Positions 1 through 8,658 of a stretch of 64,000 nt of DNA are shown piece after piece. Both the position numbers and the translations under genes were made by a program. Source of the stretch: Mycobacterium sp. Aquia_213 (GTDB lineage Bacteria > Actinomycetota > Actinomycetes > Mycobacteriales > Mycobacteriaceae). Each line of letters starts with the position of its first letter. Position 1 is the first letter of the stretch. The DNA lies in contig NZ_CP113116.1 of NCBI RefSeq assembly GCF_026625985.1, positions 372,001 to 436,000 on the forward strand, in the 5' to 3' direction. The notes below the pieces were generated by a model. It had not been told where the DNA came from. It did no database searches and saw only the letters and a list, made by a program, of their open reading frames with translations.

Positions 1-1
1 G

Positions 2-667
2 GCCGCCGAGTCCGAGCTCACCCGCACCGAACTTCCCGTCGACAGCGTCATGTGCACGGTCGAGCTGGCCCGGCGACTCAATCTCGGTGTCGAGAACCTG
101 CGGCTGGAGACCCTCGCCGCGCACTGGGGCGTGACCCAGGAGCGGCCGCACGACGCCTTCGACGATGCGATGGTGTTGACCGGCGTTCTGGCGTCCGCGC
201 TCGATCGGGCGCGCGAACACGACATCTGGCTGCCGGTGCGTCCGGTCACCCGCCGCCGCTGGCCCAACGGCCGGGTGACCCACGACGAGCTGCGCCCGCT
301 GAAAGCGCTTGCCTCCCGGATGCCCTGCCCCTATCTCAACCCCGGGCCATTTGTCCGCGGCAGGCCGCTGGTCCAGGGCATGCGGGTGGCGCTGGCCGCC
401 GAGGTGCGCCGCACCCACGAGGAGCTCGTCGAGCGTATCCTGCACGCGGGGCTGGCCTACACCGATGTCGTCGACCGCGAGACCTCACTGGTGGTCTGCA
501 ACGCCGCCGAGCCCGAGCAGGGCAAGGGCTACCAGGCCCAGCAGCTGGGCGTGCCGGTGGTGTCCGACGCACAGTTCATGGACGGCGTGGGCACCGTGAT
601 CGGCGGCACCAGCATGGAGGAGTTCGTCGACGCTACGAGCGCCGACGACCAGCTCGCGCTGTTCTGA
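2..667 (+). CDS. DEDDh-family exonuclease with BRCT domain (DnaQ-like), 5' partial
   Basis: The frame is open from the window edge, so the N terminus is missing. Visible residues 1-70 contain the end of a DnaQ-type 3'-5' exonuclease fold, including the HDAFDDA segment that carries the catalytic His and last Asp of the DEDDh set. The C-terminal ~90 residues look like a BRCT domain (a VVCN...KGYQAQQLGVPVVSD pattern). This matches the mycobacterial DnaQ-like protein at the Rv3711c position. It probably acts in DNA repair or proofreading. It converges on leuA with one base between the two stop codons. Confidence 0.85.
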   Translation, partial: AAESELTRTELPVDSVMCTVELARRLNLGVENLRLETLAAHWGVTQERPHDAFDDAMVLTGVLASALDRAREHDIWLPVRPVTRRRWPNGRVTHDELRPLKALASRMPCPYLNPGPFVRGRPLVQGMRVALAAEVRRTHEELVERILHAGLAYTDVVDRETSLVVCNAAEPEQGKGYQAQQLGVPVVSDAQFMDGVGTVIGGTSMEEFVDATSADDQLALF

Positions 668-668
668 C

Positions 669-2483
669 CTACCCGCGCGACGCCCGGTTGACCGCCGACA
701 CCACGGCACGCAGCGATGCGGTGGTGATCGACGGAGCGATGCCCACACCCCATACCGTGCGGCCGCCGACCGAAGCCTCTACGTACGCCGCGGCCTGAGC
801 CTCTTCACCGGAACTCATCGCATGCTCGGAGTAGTCCAGCACCGAGACGTCGAATCCGACGTCTCCCAGTGCGTCGACGAACGCGGCGAGCGGGCCGTTG
901 CCGGCGCCGGTGATCTCGGTCTCGACCCCGTTGATCTTGACGGTCGCAACGATGCGGGTCGTCCCGCTGTCTTCCTCGTCGGCATCGACACGCTGCTTCA
1001 TCCGCTCGAGCGGCAGGATCGGGGCGATGTACTCCTCGGAGAACGCGTCCCACATCTCCTTCGGCGACACCTCGCCGCCCTCGCCGTCGGCGATCTTCTG
1101 GATCACCTGGGAGAACTCGATTTGCAGCCGTCGCGGCAGGGCCAGCCCGTGGTCGGCTTTCATGATGTAGGCCACCCCGCCCTTGCCGGACTGGGAGTTG
1201 ACCCGGATCACCGCCTCGTAGGTGCGCCCGACATCGCGCGGGTCGATCGGCAGATACGGCACCTGCCAGAGCATGTCCTCGACATCGGTGTCCGCGGCGT
1301 CGGCGTCGGCCTTCATCTGGTCCAGGCCCTTGTTGATGGCGTCCTGGTGGCTGCCCGAGAACGCGGTGTAGACCAGATCGCCGCCGTACGGGTGACGCTC
1401 GTGCACCGGCAGCTGATTGCAGTACTCCACCGTGCGGCGGATCTCGTCGATGTTGGAGAAGTCGATCTGCGGGTCCACGCCGCGGGAGAACAGGTTCAGC
1501 CCCAGCGTCACCAGGCACACGTTTCCGGTGCGCTCCCCGTTGCCGAACAGGCAGCCCTCGATCCGGTCCGCTCCCGCCTGGTAGCCCAATTCGGCTGCGG
1601 CGACAGCGGTTCCGCGGTCGTTGTGCGGATGCAGGCTCAGGATCACCGACTCCCGGTTGGCCAGGTTGCGGCTCATCCACTCGATCGAGTCGGCGTAGAT
1701 GTTGGGGGTCGCCATCTCCACGGTGGCGGGCAGATTGAAGATGATCGGGTTGTCCGGCGTCGGCGCGATGATTTCGCCGACGGCGTCGCACACCTGCTTG
1801 GCGTACTCCAATTCCGTTCCCGTGTAGGACTCCGGCGAATACTCGAATCGCCATTGCGTGTCCGGGTATTTGGCGGCCTCTTCGACGCACTTGCGGGCGC
1901 CCTCGGTCGCGATGGCTTGCACCGCAGCCCGGTCGGCGCGAAATACCACGCGGCGCTGCAGGATTGACGTCGAGTTGTAGAAGTGCACGATCGCCCGGTG
2001 CACGCCCTGGCACGCCTCGAAGGTGCGCTCGATCAGTTCCGGGCGGCACTGCGTCAGCACCTGGATGGTGACGTCGTCGGGAATGGCGCCGTCGGTGATG
2101 ATCTCGCGCACGAAGTCGAAGTCGGTCTGGCTGGCCGACGGGAATCCGACTTCAATCTCCTTGTAGCCCATGCCAACCAGCAGGTCGAACATGCGGCGCT
2201 TGCGGGCCGGGCTCATCGGGTCGATCAGTGCCTGGTTGCCGTCGCGCAGATCGACCGCACACCACAACGGGGCGGTACTGGTGACGCGGTCGGGCCAGGT
2301 GCGGTCGGCGACCCGGATGGGCTCGACTTCGTCGGCGAAGGGCCGGTACCGGTTGACGGGCATCGACGAGCCGCGCTGCGGATTCCATGCGGGCTGGTCA
2401 GGTCGGGGCGGGCCCGCGGGCTTTTGGACGGTGCGGGCCGAAGTGTATGAGTCCGGGCTGGCGGGCTGAGAAAAGTTGGTCAC
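669..2483 (-). CDS. leuA: 2-isopropylmalate synthase
   Basis: This 604-residue enzyme condenses acetyl-CoA with 2-ketoisovalerate, the committed step of leucine synthesis. The TIM-barrel metal ligands are visible: Asp81 in LRDGNQ and His285/His287 in HPHNDRG. A C-terminal leucine-binding regulatory domain follows (about residues 490-604). It is ~40 residues shorter than the M. tuberculosis protein because the 19-residue tandem repeats found there just before WGVGIAPS are absent. The GTG start is preceded by GGAG at a good distance. The 5' region carries a Leu-rich leader peptide and a potential pseudoknot, annotated separately. Confidence 0.97.
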   Translation of the reverse strand: MTNFSQPASPDSYTSARTVQKPAGPPRPDQPAWNPQRGSSMPVNRYRPFADEVEPIRVADRTWPDRVTSTAPLWCAVDLRDGNQALIDPMSPARKRRMFDLLVGMGYKEIEVGFPSASQTDFDFVREIITDGAIPDDVTIQVLTQCRPELIERTFEACQGVHRAIVHFYNSTSILQRRVVFRADRAAVQAIATEGARKCVEEAAKYPDTQWRFEYSPESYTGTELEYAKQVCDAVGEIIAPTPDNPIIFNLPATVEMATPNIYADSIEWMSRNLANRESVILSLHPHNDRGTAVAAAELGYQAGADRIEGCLFGNGERTGNVCLVTLGLNLFSRGVDPQIDFSNIDEIRRTVEYCNQLPVHERHPYGGDLVYTAFSGSHQDAINKGLDQMKADADAADTDVEDMLWQVPYLPIDPRDVGRTYEAVIRVNSQSGKGGVAYIMKADHGLALPRRLQIEFSQVIQKIADGEGGEVSPKEMWDAFSEEYIAPILPLERMKQRVDADEEDSGTTRIVATVKINGVETEITGAGNGPLAAFVDALGDVGFDVSVLDYSEHAMSSGEEAQAAAYVEASVGGRTVWGVGIAPSITTASLRAVVSAVNRASRG

Positions 2484-2514
2484 GGTATTGCTCCGGGGAT
2501 GTCAGAAGGGACTT

Positions 2515-2614
2515 CAGACCGGCGCATCGCAAACACCCGCGACGGGAGGCCGGTCTGGATCAGACCCCGTCGCGGCGTCCGAGAAGGAGCACCCGCTGCA
2601 CGGTCTGAACTCTA
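2515..2614 (-). promoter_or_regulatory. leuA leader: Leu-codon peptide with pseudoknot (LEU element) and -10 box
   Basis: On the minus strand a short frame at 2601-2560 starts GTG and encodes 13 codons with three consecutive Leu codons (CTC CTT CTC), ending in TGA. A perfect 10-bp stem follows (2575-2566 with 2546-2537). Its loop segment CAGACCGGC (2557-2549) is perfectly complementary to GCCGGTCTG (2523-2515), 31 nt before the leuA start, so a pseudoknot can form. A TAGAGT -10 box (2614-2609) would place transcription start at or next to the GTG, making the leader peptide leaderless. This fits the actinobacterial LEU element proposed for leucine-dependent control of leuA. Confidence 0.75.
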
Positions 2615-2767
2615 CCGCTATCAGCGCCTAGGCGAAAACTACGCCTGATCGGGACCAAAACCGCAGGCTGTGATGCCCGCCATCAGGTCAAAAAACAAGA
2701 TGCGCCGCCACGTATCCTGTTGTGAACTTGATCCACGTCTGTGGGTGCGGAAGGGCAGAGAGAAACA

Positions 2768-4033
2768 GTGGCGCTGGTCGTACAAAAGTACGGCGGATCC
2801 TCGGTGGCCGACGCCGACCGGATCCGTCGTGTCGCCGAACGCATCGTCGAGACCAAAAAGCAGGGCAACGACGTCGTCGTCGTGGTCTCCGCGATGGGCG
2901 ATACCACCGATGACCTGCTGGATCTGGCGCAGCAGGTGTGCCCGGTGCCGCCGGCCCGCGAACTGGACATGCTGCTGACGGCCGGTGAGCGCATCTCCAA
3001 CGCGTTGGTCGCGATGGCGGTCGAATCGCTCGGTGCCCGCGCCCGGTCGTTCACCGGCTCCCAGGCCGGCGTGATCACCACGGGTACCCACGGCAACGCG
3101 AAGATCATCGACGTCACGCCGACGCGGCTGCAGTCCGCGCTCGCCGAAGGCGACGTCGTGCTGGTCGCCGGCTTCCAGGGCGTCAGCCAGGACAGCCGCG
3201 ACGTCACCACGCTGGGCCGCGGCGGCTCGGACACCACGGCGGTCGCGCTGGCCGCCGCGTTGAACGCCGACGTGTGCGAGATCTACACCGACGTGGACGG
3301 CATCTTCAGTGCGGACCCGCGAATCGTGCCCAATGCCCGCAAGCTCGACGCCGTGACCTTCGAGGAGATGCTCGAAATGGCCGCGTGCGGCGCCAAGGTG
3401 CTGATGTTGCGCTGCGTCGAATACGCCCGTCGCTACAACCTTCCGGTGCACGTCCGGTCCTCTTATTCGGACAAGCTAGGCACTGTCGTTGTCGGATCGA
3501 TCAAGGACATATCCATGGAAAGCCCTCTTCTGACCGGAGTCGCGCACGACCGTAGCGAGGCCAAGGTGACCGTCGTCGGGATCCCGGACATCCCGGGGTA
3601 TGCGGCCCGGGTCTTCCGGGCCGTCGCCGAGGCCGACGTGAACATCGACATGGTGTTGCAGAACGTGTCCAAGGTCGAGGACGGCAAGACCGACATCACG
3701 TTCACCTGCTCGCGCGACAGCGGACCCACCGCGGTGGCCAAGCTGGACTCCCTCAAGGACGAGATCGGCTTCACGCAGCTGCTCTACGACGACCACATCG
3801 GCAAGGTGTCGCTGATCGGCGCGGGCATGCGCAGCCATCCCGGGGTTACCGCGACCTTCTGTGAGGCGCTGGCCGAGGTGGGCGTCAACATCGAGCTGAT
3901 CTCCACCTCCGAGATCCGGATTTCGGTGTTGTGCCGCGACACCGAACTAGACAAGGCGGTCGTGGCGTTGCATGAGGCATTCGGCCTCGGCGGCGAAGAG
4001 GAGGCCACGGTGTATGCGGGGACGGGTCGATAG
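2768..4033 (+). CDS. ask: Aspartokinase (alpha subunit, with in-frame beta subunit start)
   Basis: This 421-residue protein phosphorylates aspartate at the entry to the lysine, diaminopimelate, methionine and threonine pathway. The kinase domain begins MALVVQKYGGSS and the C terminus holds two ACT domains (about residues 265-340 and 345-420). The GTG at 2768 is chosen because the KYGGSS motif must sit at the N terminus; a longer in-frame extension to 2741 adds unconserved residues. An internal ATG at 3515 (codon 250) has AAGGA seven bases upstream and would give the separate beta regulatory subunit known in this family. The gene is followed two bases later by asd. Confidence 0.96.
   Translation: MALVVQKYGGSSVADADRIRRVAERIVETKKQGNDVVVVVSAMGDTTDDLLDLAQQVCPVPPARELDMLLTAGERISNALVAMAVESLGARARSFTGSQAGVITTGTHGNAKIIDVTPTRLQSALAEGDVVLVAGFQGVSQDSRDVTTLGRGGSDTTAVALAAALNADVCEIYTDVDGIFSADPRIVPNARKLDAVTFEEMLEMAACGAKVLMLRCVEYARRYNLPVHVRSSYSDKLGTVVVGSIKDISMESPLLTGVAHDRSEAKVTVVGIPDIPGYAARVFRAVAEADVNIDMVLQNVSKVEDGKTDITFTCSRDSGPTAVAKLDSLKDEIGFTQLLYDDHIGKVSLIGAGMRSHPGVTATFCEALAEVGVNIELISTSEIRISVLCRDTELDKAVVALHEAFGLGGEEEATVYAGTGR
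3503..3517 (+). promoter_or_regulatory. Internal ribosome binding site and start for aspartokinase beta subunit
   Basis: AAGGA at 3503-3507 lies seven bases before an in-frame ATG at 3515 inside ask. Translation from here gives a 172-residue protein holding only the two ACT domains. Production of such a beta subunit from the same gene is known for corynebacterial and mycobacterial aspartokinases. Confidence 0.6.
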
Positions 4034-4035
4034 AT

Positions 4036-5082
4036 ATGGGCGCCGATAGGCTCGCAATAGGGGTAGTGGGCGCCACCGGCCAAGTGGGCCAGGTGATGCG
4101 CAAGCTGCTCGACGAGCGCGACTTTCCGGCGACGACGGTGCGGTTCTTCGCATCGGCCCGCTCGCAGGGCCGCAAATTGCCCTTCCGCGGGCAGGAGATC
4201 GAGGTCGAGGACGCCGCGACGGCGGATCCGACCGGCTTGGACATCGCGCTGTTCTCGGCCGGCAAGACGATGTCGCTGGTGCAGGCCCCGCGGTTCGCGG
4301 CGGCCGGGGTGACCGTGATCGACAACTCCTCGGCCTGGCGCAAGGACCCGGACGTGCCATTGGTGGTGTCCGAGGTGAACTTCGCTCGCGACGCCGCCAC
4401 CCGGCCCAAGGGCATCATCGCGAACCCGAACTGCACCACGATGGCCGCGATGCCGGTGCTGATGCCGCTGCACCAGGAAGCTGGACTGCAGCGCCTGGTG
4501 GTGTCGAGCTATCAGGCGGTGTCCGGTAGCGGGTTGGCCGGTGTCGAGGAGCTGGCGACGCAGGCGCGCGCGGTGATCGACGACGCCGAGCAGCTGGTGC
4601 ACGACGGAAGTGCGCTGCAATTCCCGGCGCCCAAGACCTACGTCGCGCCCATCGCCTTCAACGTGCTGCCGCTGGCCGGATCGTTGGTGGACGACGGCTC
4701 CGGGGAGACGGACGAGGACCAGAAGCTGCGCTACGAGAGCCGCAAGATTCTCGGCATCCCCGATCTGCTGGTCAGTGGGACCTGCGTGCGGGTTCCGGTG
4801 TTCACCGGGCACTCGCTGTCGATCAACGCCGAGTTCGCCCGCCCTCTTTCGCCGCAGCGGGCTGCCGAATTGCTCGGCGCCGCCCCCGGTGTGAAAGTGG
4901 TCGACGTGCCAACCCCTTTGGCCGCCGCCGGAGTTGACGACTCGTTGGTCGGCCGGATTCGCCACGACCCGGGCGTACCGGATGGGCGTGGCCTGGCGCT
5001 GTTCGTCTCGGGGGACAATCTGCGCAAAGGGGCGGCGCTCAACACTATTCAGATCGCCGAGTTGCTGGCCTCGGAACTCTGA
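4036..5082 (+). CDS. asd: Aspartate-semialdehyde dehydrogenase
   Basis: This 348-residue NADP-dependent enzyme converts aspartyl-phosphate to the semialdehyde, directly after aspartokinase. The N-terminal nucleotide-binding loop GATGQVGQ lies at residues 12-19. The catalytic cysteine is Cys133 in NPNCTT, and the FTGHSLS segment near residue 258 supplies the conserved His. Length agrees with the mycobacterial family (about 345). The ATG follows the ask stop by two bases, so the two genes form one translationally linked operon supplying precursors for cell-wall diaminopimelate. Confidence 0.96.
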   Translation: MGADRLAIGVVGATGQVGQVMRKLLDERDFPATTVRFFASARSQGRKLPFRGQEIEVEDAATADPTGLDIALFSAGKTMSLVQAPRFAAAGVTVIDNSSAWRKDPDVPLVVSEVNFARDAATRPKGIIANPNCTTMAAMPVLMPLHQEAGLQRLVVSSYQAVSGSGLAGVEELATQARAVIDDAEQLVHDGSALQFPAPKTYVAPIAFNVLPLAGSLVDDGSGETDEDQKLRYESRKILGIPDLLVSGTCVRVPVFTGHSLSINAEFARPLSPQRAAELLGAAPGVKVVDVPTPLAAAGVDDSLVGRIRHDPGVPDGRGLALFVSGDNLRKGAALNTIQIAELLASEL

Positions 5083-5092
5083 GTAGCCGGGG

Positions 5093-6223
5093 GTGAGATT
5101 CGCTCACACTCGCCTGGGTACGCTGATGTGTTTGGTTGTCTCACAATCATTTTGGATTGTGCACGCCGATCCGCCCGCGCCCGTGCCGCAGCCCATCGTG
5201 GCGCCGCTGGCGCCGGGGCAGGTATTGCGAATCGGTCCGACGGCCGGAACCGGCACTCCCACAGGGGATTACGGCATCGGTGCCACCGATCTCTGCGAAT
5301 TCCTGGAGTTTCCAACCGAATTGCTGCAGGTCTGCGGCGATAGCTTCGCCGGGCAAGGCGTGGGTTTCGGCGGTTGGTACTCGCCGGTCGCGCTGCACGT
5401 CGACACCGCGTCGGTCGATGATCCCGCCGGGGTGCGCTACACCGGCGTCACCGGGATCGGCAAGCCGCTGCTGGCCGATCCCACGCCCTCGGGCGACTCG
5501 CAGTTGCCGGCCGGCGTGGTGCAGATCAACCGGCGCAACTACCTGATGGTGACCACGACGAAGGATCTCAAGCCGCAGAGCTCGCGATTGGTGACGGCCG
5601 AAGCGGCGCGCGGGGGATGGCAGACCGTTGTCGGCTCGAAGCGCGACGGCTCGTATCAGGGCGGCTCGCAGACGCAGATCAGCGGCTACTACGACCCGAT
5701 TCCGACCGCCGATTCGCCAAGCGGGTGGGTGTACGTCGTGGCCAACAGCTTCACCCGCAGTCAGCCAGCGGTGCTGTATCGGGTTACGCCGCAGAACTTT
5801 ACGGACCGGTCACGGTGGCAGGGCTGGGCGGCCGGGCCCGGTGGTGGCTGGAATAAGCCGCCGACGCCGCTGTGGCCCGACCAAGTGGGGGAGCTGTGCG
5901 TCCGGCAGGTCGAGGGCAAGGCGGTGCTGTCCTACTTCAACGCGAGCAACGGCAACATGGAGGTCCGGGTGGCCAACGACCCGACGTCGCTGGGCGAGGC
6001 TCCGGTGACCACGGTTGTGCAGCACGACGAGTGGCCCGAGCCGCCGGAAAGCCTTCCGCCACCGACTGACAACCGGCTCGCACAACCGTATGGGGGCTAC
6101 ATTTCGCCCGGCTCCACGCTCGACGAGCTACGAATCTTCGTCAGCCAGTGGGACACTCGCGCACGGGTGTCGGCGCCGTATCGGGTAATTCAGTTCGCGG
6201 TCAACCCATTCAAGCCGGAGTAG
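5093..6223 (+). CDS. Secreted protein, possibly DUF4185 (Rv3707c-like)
   Basis: This 376-residue protein has an N-terminal hydrophobic stretch ending HADPPAP that looks like a signal peptide cleaved after Ala25. The body has DUF4185-like features: GDYGIGATDLC, CGDSFAG, an FGGWYSPVALH segment and a late GGYISPGSTLDELRIFVSQW. Family members are thought to be extracytoplasmic and beta-rich; the function is unknown. It begins 10 bases after asd and sits where Rv3707c does in M. tuberculosis, so co-transcription with asd is possible. The domain name is my recollection of the family and was not tested. Confidence 0.7.
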   Translation: MRFAHTRLGTLMCLVVSQSFWIVHADPPAPVPQPIVAPLAPGQVLRIGPTAGTGTPTGDYGIGATDLCEFLEFPTELLQVCGDSFAGQGVGFGGWYSPVALHVDTASVDDPAGVRYTGVTGIGKPLLADPTPSGDSQLPAGVVQINRRNYLMVTTTKDLKPQSSRLVTAEAARGGWQTVVGSKRDGSYQGGSQTQISGYYDPIPTADSPSGWVYVVANSFTRSQPAVLYRVTPQNFTDRSRWQGWAAGPGGGWNKPPTPLWPDQVGELCVRQVEGKAVLSYFNASNGNMEVRVANDPTSLGEAPVTTVVQHDEWPEPPESLPPPTDNRLAQPYGGYISPGSTLDELRIFVSQWDTRARVSAPYRVIQFAVNPFKPE

Positions 6224-6289
6224 CCACCAAATCGTCGTCTCGTCGAGGTCAGCGGCGGTAATCTGATTGTCAGCGCGAAGGGGGTGGCG

Positions 6290-7762
6290 ATGCAGCTGCG
6301 CTACATAAGCGTTCCGGCGCTGATCGCCGAGGCCGGCGGGGATCCGTGGGCGATCAACCAAAGCCTGCAGGCTGGTCGTCCGGCCCAGATTTCCGATTTG
6401 GCCGAGGCGTTTCACGTCGCGGGTGTGTGTACGGCCGAGTCCAGCAAGGCCTTTGAGGAGGCTCGTCGTCGCTTTGAGGCGGCTTGGAATAGGGAGAATG
6501 GCGAGCACCCGATCAATGATTCGGCCGAGGTGCAGCGAGTGACGAAACTGCTTGGTGCGCAATCGTTGCAGATACCCAAGATCGGGGTCGACCTGGAAAA
6601 CATCGCCGCCGCGCTGGCCGAGGCGCAAAAGACCGGGGCCGCCCAAATCGCCGCTCTGGAGAATCAGTTGCAGACGCTCGACAACATGATCGGCCAAGCA
6701 ATCGAGATGGAAAAAGATCCCCACCTCAGCGCGGCGGATCGACAAACGCTGGATGCATTTATCACCGGGCGTGAAGACGACGCCATCCGCGACACCAAGA
6801 CCGCCGTCGATCAGCTGCATGCAACGCGCGACACCTATGCGAACTCACTGCATCAAGTGCAGGCGAACGGAAACCTGACCCCGCAGGACGCTGTCCTGGC
6901 CACCGACTTCAAGCCCGCCGACCTGGGTGAGGGCGACGGTCTTCCGACTAACGACCCCAGGATCACCGGTCCGGCCGGCCCGCCTCAACACGAGCAGAAC
7001 ACCTACGACCTACAGGACCAGTTCCAAGACGGCCAGGGCCCTACCTTCGGCGGCGATCCGCGCGATGGTCTGCCGCGCAGTCCGGCTTCCCAGCTGGCGC
7101 AAGGCCCCCCGGGCACCCGGCCGCTGCCGACGGGGACCGCGCTTGGGCCCAATGGCCGCCGGTACGCGTTTTTCAGCAACCCCGACGGCACCCACACCCC
7201 CGGGCTCAACGAATACGCGACCAACGGATCGGTTTGGGACTACAGCGATCCCAACCATCCCGTGAAAGTCGGTGAGCTGCCGGGGATTTTCCAGGCCAGC
7301 GGCGTCTACGACCCCGCCACCAACCAGATGGTCATCATCGGCAACACCAGCAACCGAACGGGCGACCTCAACCGCGGTTTGTGGGTGTCCGGACCTATCG
7401 ACCCGGCCAACCCCAATGGCTGGATGAATTCCTTGCAGCGCGTCGGCGACGTCAGCCTTCCGGGTGATCGCGAAAGCCAGCTGGTTGGCCTCAAAGGCGG
7501 CGGATACATGCTCGTCGGCGCGACGAACGGCGGGCCGGTCCAGGCCATCACCGCCGCCACCCCACAGGGACTGACGGCCGCCGCCCCGCAAACGCTGATA
7601 GGCGCGGACCAGCTTCCGACTGTCTACGGACCCACCGTCACGGGCACGACGGTCGATCCCGCGACCGGCCTCGAGACGGTTCAGCTGCGGGTAAGCACCT
7701 GGCCGCCCGGGCCGGCCTACGACCCCAACACCTGGACGACCACCTTCGGCGTCCAACACTAG
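6290..7762 (+). CDS. Large protein with helical N terminus and beta-rich C terminus, function unknown
   Basis: This 490-residue protein starts MQLRYISVPAL. ATG 6290 is preferred to GTG 6284 because the GGGGG run lies at ribosome-binding distance and related N termini begin with MQLRYIS. Residues 1-210 are strongly helical and Gln/Ala-rich, resembling the N-terminal module of mycobacterial multidomain exported proteins, with the motif GGDPWAINQSLQAGRPAQI. After a Pro/Gly-rich linker (about 215-285) the C-terminal ~200 residues are beta-rich with short repeats such as FSNPDGTHTPG and GVYDPATNQMVIIG, possibly related to the DUF4185-like neighbour upstream. No classical signal peptide is seen. 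I do not assign a function. Confidence 0.7.
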   Translation: MQLRYISVPALIAEAGGDPWAINQSLQAGRPAQISDLAEAFHVAGVCTAESSKAFEEARRRFEAAWNRENGEHPINDSAEVQRVTKLLGAQSLQIPKIGVDLENIAAALAEAQKTGAAQIAALENQLQTLDNMIGQAIEMEKDPHLSAADRQTLDAFITGREDDAIRDTKTAVDQLHATRDTYANSLHQVQANGNLTPQDAVLATDFKPADLGEGDGLPTNDPRITGPAGPPQHEQNTYDLQDQFQDGQGPTFGGDPRDGLPRSPASQLAQGPPGTRPLPTGTALGPNGRRYAFFSNPDGTHTPGLNEYATNGSVWDYSDPNHPVKVGELPGIFQASGVYDPATNQMVIIGNTSNRTGDLNRGLWVSGPIDPANPNGWMNSLQRVGDVSLPGDRESQLVGLKGGGYMLVGATNGGPVQAITAATPQGLTAAAPQTLIGADQLPTVYGPTVTGTTVDPATGLETVQLRVSTWPPGPAYDPNTWTTTFGVQH

Positions 7763-7776
7763 AAAGGCGACATCGC

Positions 7777-8313
7777 ATGCTGAGCAGGATGGCCGTAGCG
7801 GCGATGACCGTGACCGTGGCGTTTTTGGGGCTGGGTTGTTCCCATGCGACCCCCGGCGTCGCAAAGGCGACGCCGCCGAACTTTCCCGATCTCAATGCCT
7901 TTCAGCCGGTGGATCCCGCGCCGTACACCGCGGCGGCCCGGGCCGGTGGCGCAGCCTATTTCGCTACCCCGGACGGACTCCAATGCAGCGTGCCCAATCC
8001 GACCAAGCCCGGCGATCACGTCAGCGCCAGCTGCGACGGGAAGCTACCCGGTCTTCCCGACAACGCTCCCGTCGGAAGCGACGGCTGCTCGGTGGTGGGA
8101 ACGCCGACCTCGTCGCCAACGGACTTGGGCCCGTACGGATTTCAGAAGGGCACCGGGTGCCCGGTCATCACCTCGCCGCTGCTCAACGTGGGCCAAAAAA
8201 TCACCAAAGCCGACATCACCTGCGTTGTCGGCGCGGACCGGCTGACCGCCTGCATCGACCCAATCCTCAACCGCGGGTTCGTACTTCAGACCCCCGGCTC
8301 GTGGACGTTCTAA
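7777..8313 (+). CDS. Candidate secreted lipoprotein, Cys-rich
   Basis: This 178-residue protein has a hydrophobic N terminus ending LGLGC at Cys21, an imperfect lipobox. Lipidation is plausible, and ordinary secretion is the alternative. Five or more further cysteines follow, in the segments LQCSVPN, SCDGK, GCSVVG, GCPVI and ITCVVG...ACID, suggesting a disulphide-bonded extracytoplasmic domain. The gene follows the previous one by 14 bases with AAAGG as ribosome binding site, so the two are probably co-transcribed. I recognise it only as a mycobacterial conserved hypothetical type. Confidence 0.7.
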   Translation: MLSRMAVAAMTVTVAFLGLGCSHATPGVAKATPPNFPDLNAFQPVDPAPYTAAARAGGAAYFATPDGLQCSVPNPTKPGDHVSASCDGKLPGLPDNAPVGSDGCSVVGTPTSSPTDLGPYGFQKGTGCPVITSPLLNVGQKITKADITCVVGADRLTACIDPILNRGFVLQTPGSWTF

Positions 8314-8359
8314 TCGCAGTCACAGGCGCCAGGCCCACCGGACGACGTACGATGTTTCG

Positions 8360-8653
8360 GTGAGCTGGATCTGGGGGGGACGGCTGGTGGCGGCCATTGG
8401 TGCTGCCGCCGTTGTCCTGTGCCCGGCCGCGGCGGCCGATCCCGGATCTCCGTCTTACCTGCAGGGCAAACAAGCCATCGATGATCAGGTTCAACAGCAC
8501 CACGTGCAGTTTCCTGCCGGCACCAACTGGTTGGACTACTGCCAGGAAGAGCTGCGCAACGTCCTCAAGAGCGGGAAGGTAGCCCGCGTGGACTCCCCGC
8601 CGGACTTCATTGCCGGCTGCCAGGACGAGGGTCGCGCCCTAGCGTCTCAGTGA
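8360..8653 (+). CDS. Small secreted DUF732-like protein
   Basis: This 97-residue protein has a clear signal peptide (residues 1-26, ending AAAADPGS) and two cysteines (CQEELR and GCQDEG), typical of the small mycobacterial secreted DUF732-type proteins. It starts with GTG. It is the last gene of the forward cluster from 5093, and its stop lies five bases from the converging PPE stop. Confidence 0.6.
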   Translation: MSWIWGGRLVAAIGAAAVVLCPAAAADPGSPSYLQGKQAIDDQVQQHHVQFPAGTNWLDYCQEELRNVLKSGKVARVDSPPDFIAGCQDEGRALASQ

Positions 8654-8658
8654 ACTAC

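Noticed and set aside
822..1967. Long forward frame opposite leuA
   Set aside because: Codon composition mirrors leuA, and leuA has all catalytic motifs in place.
2484..2767. T-box or lysine riboswitch between leuA and ask
   Set aside because: No T-box specifier arrangement or lysine-element core was visible; the structure present is the Leu leader on the leuA side.
3784..4965. Long reverse frame opposite ask and asd
   Set aside because: It spans two well-supported genes and translates to His/Arg/Gly-rich sequence typical of antisense frames.
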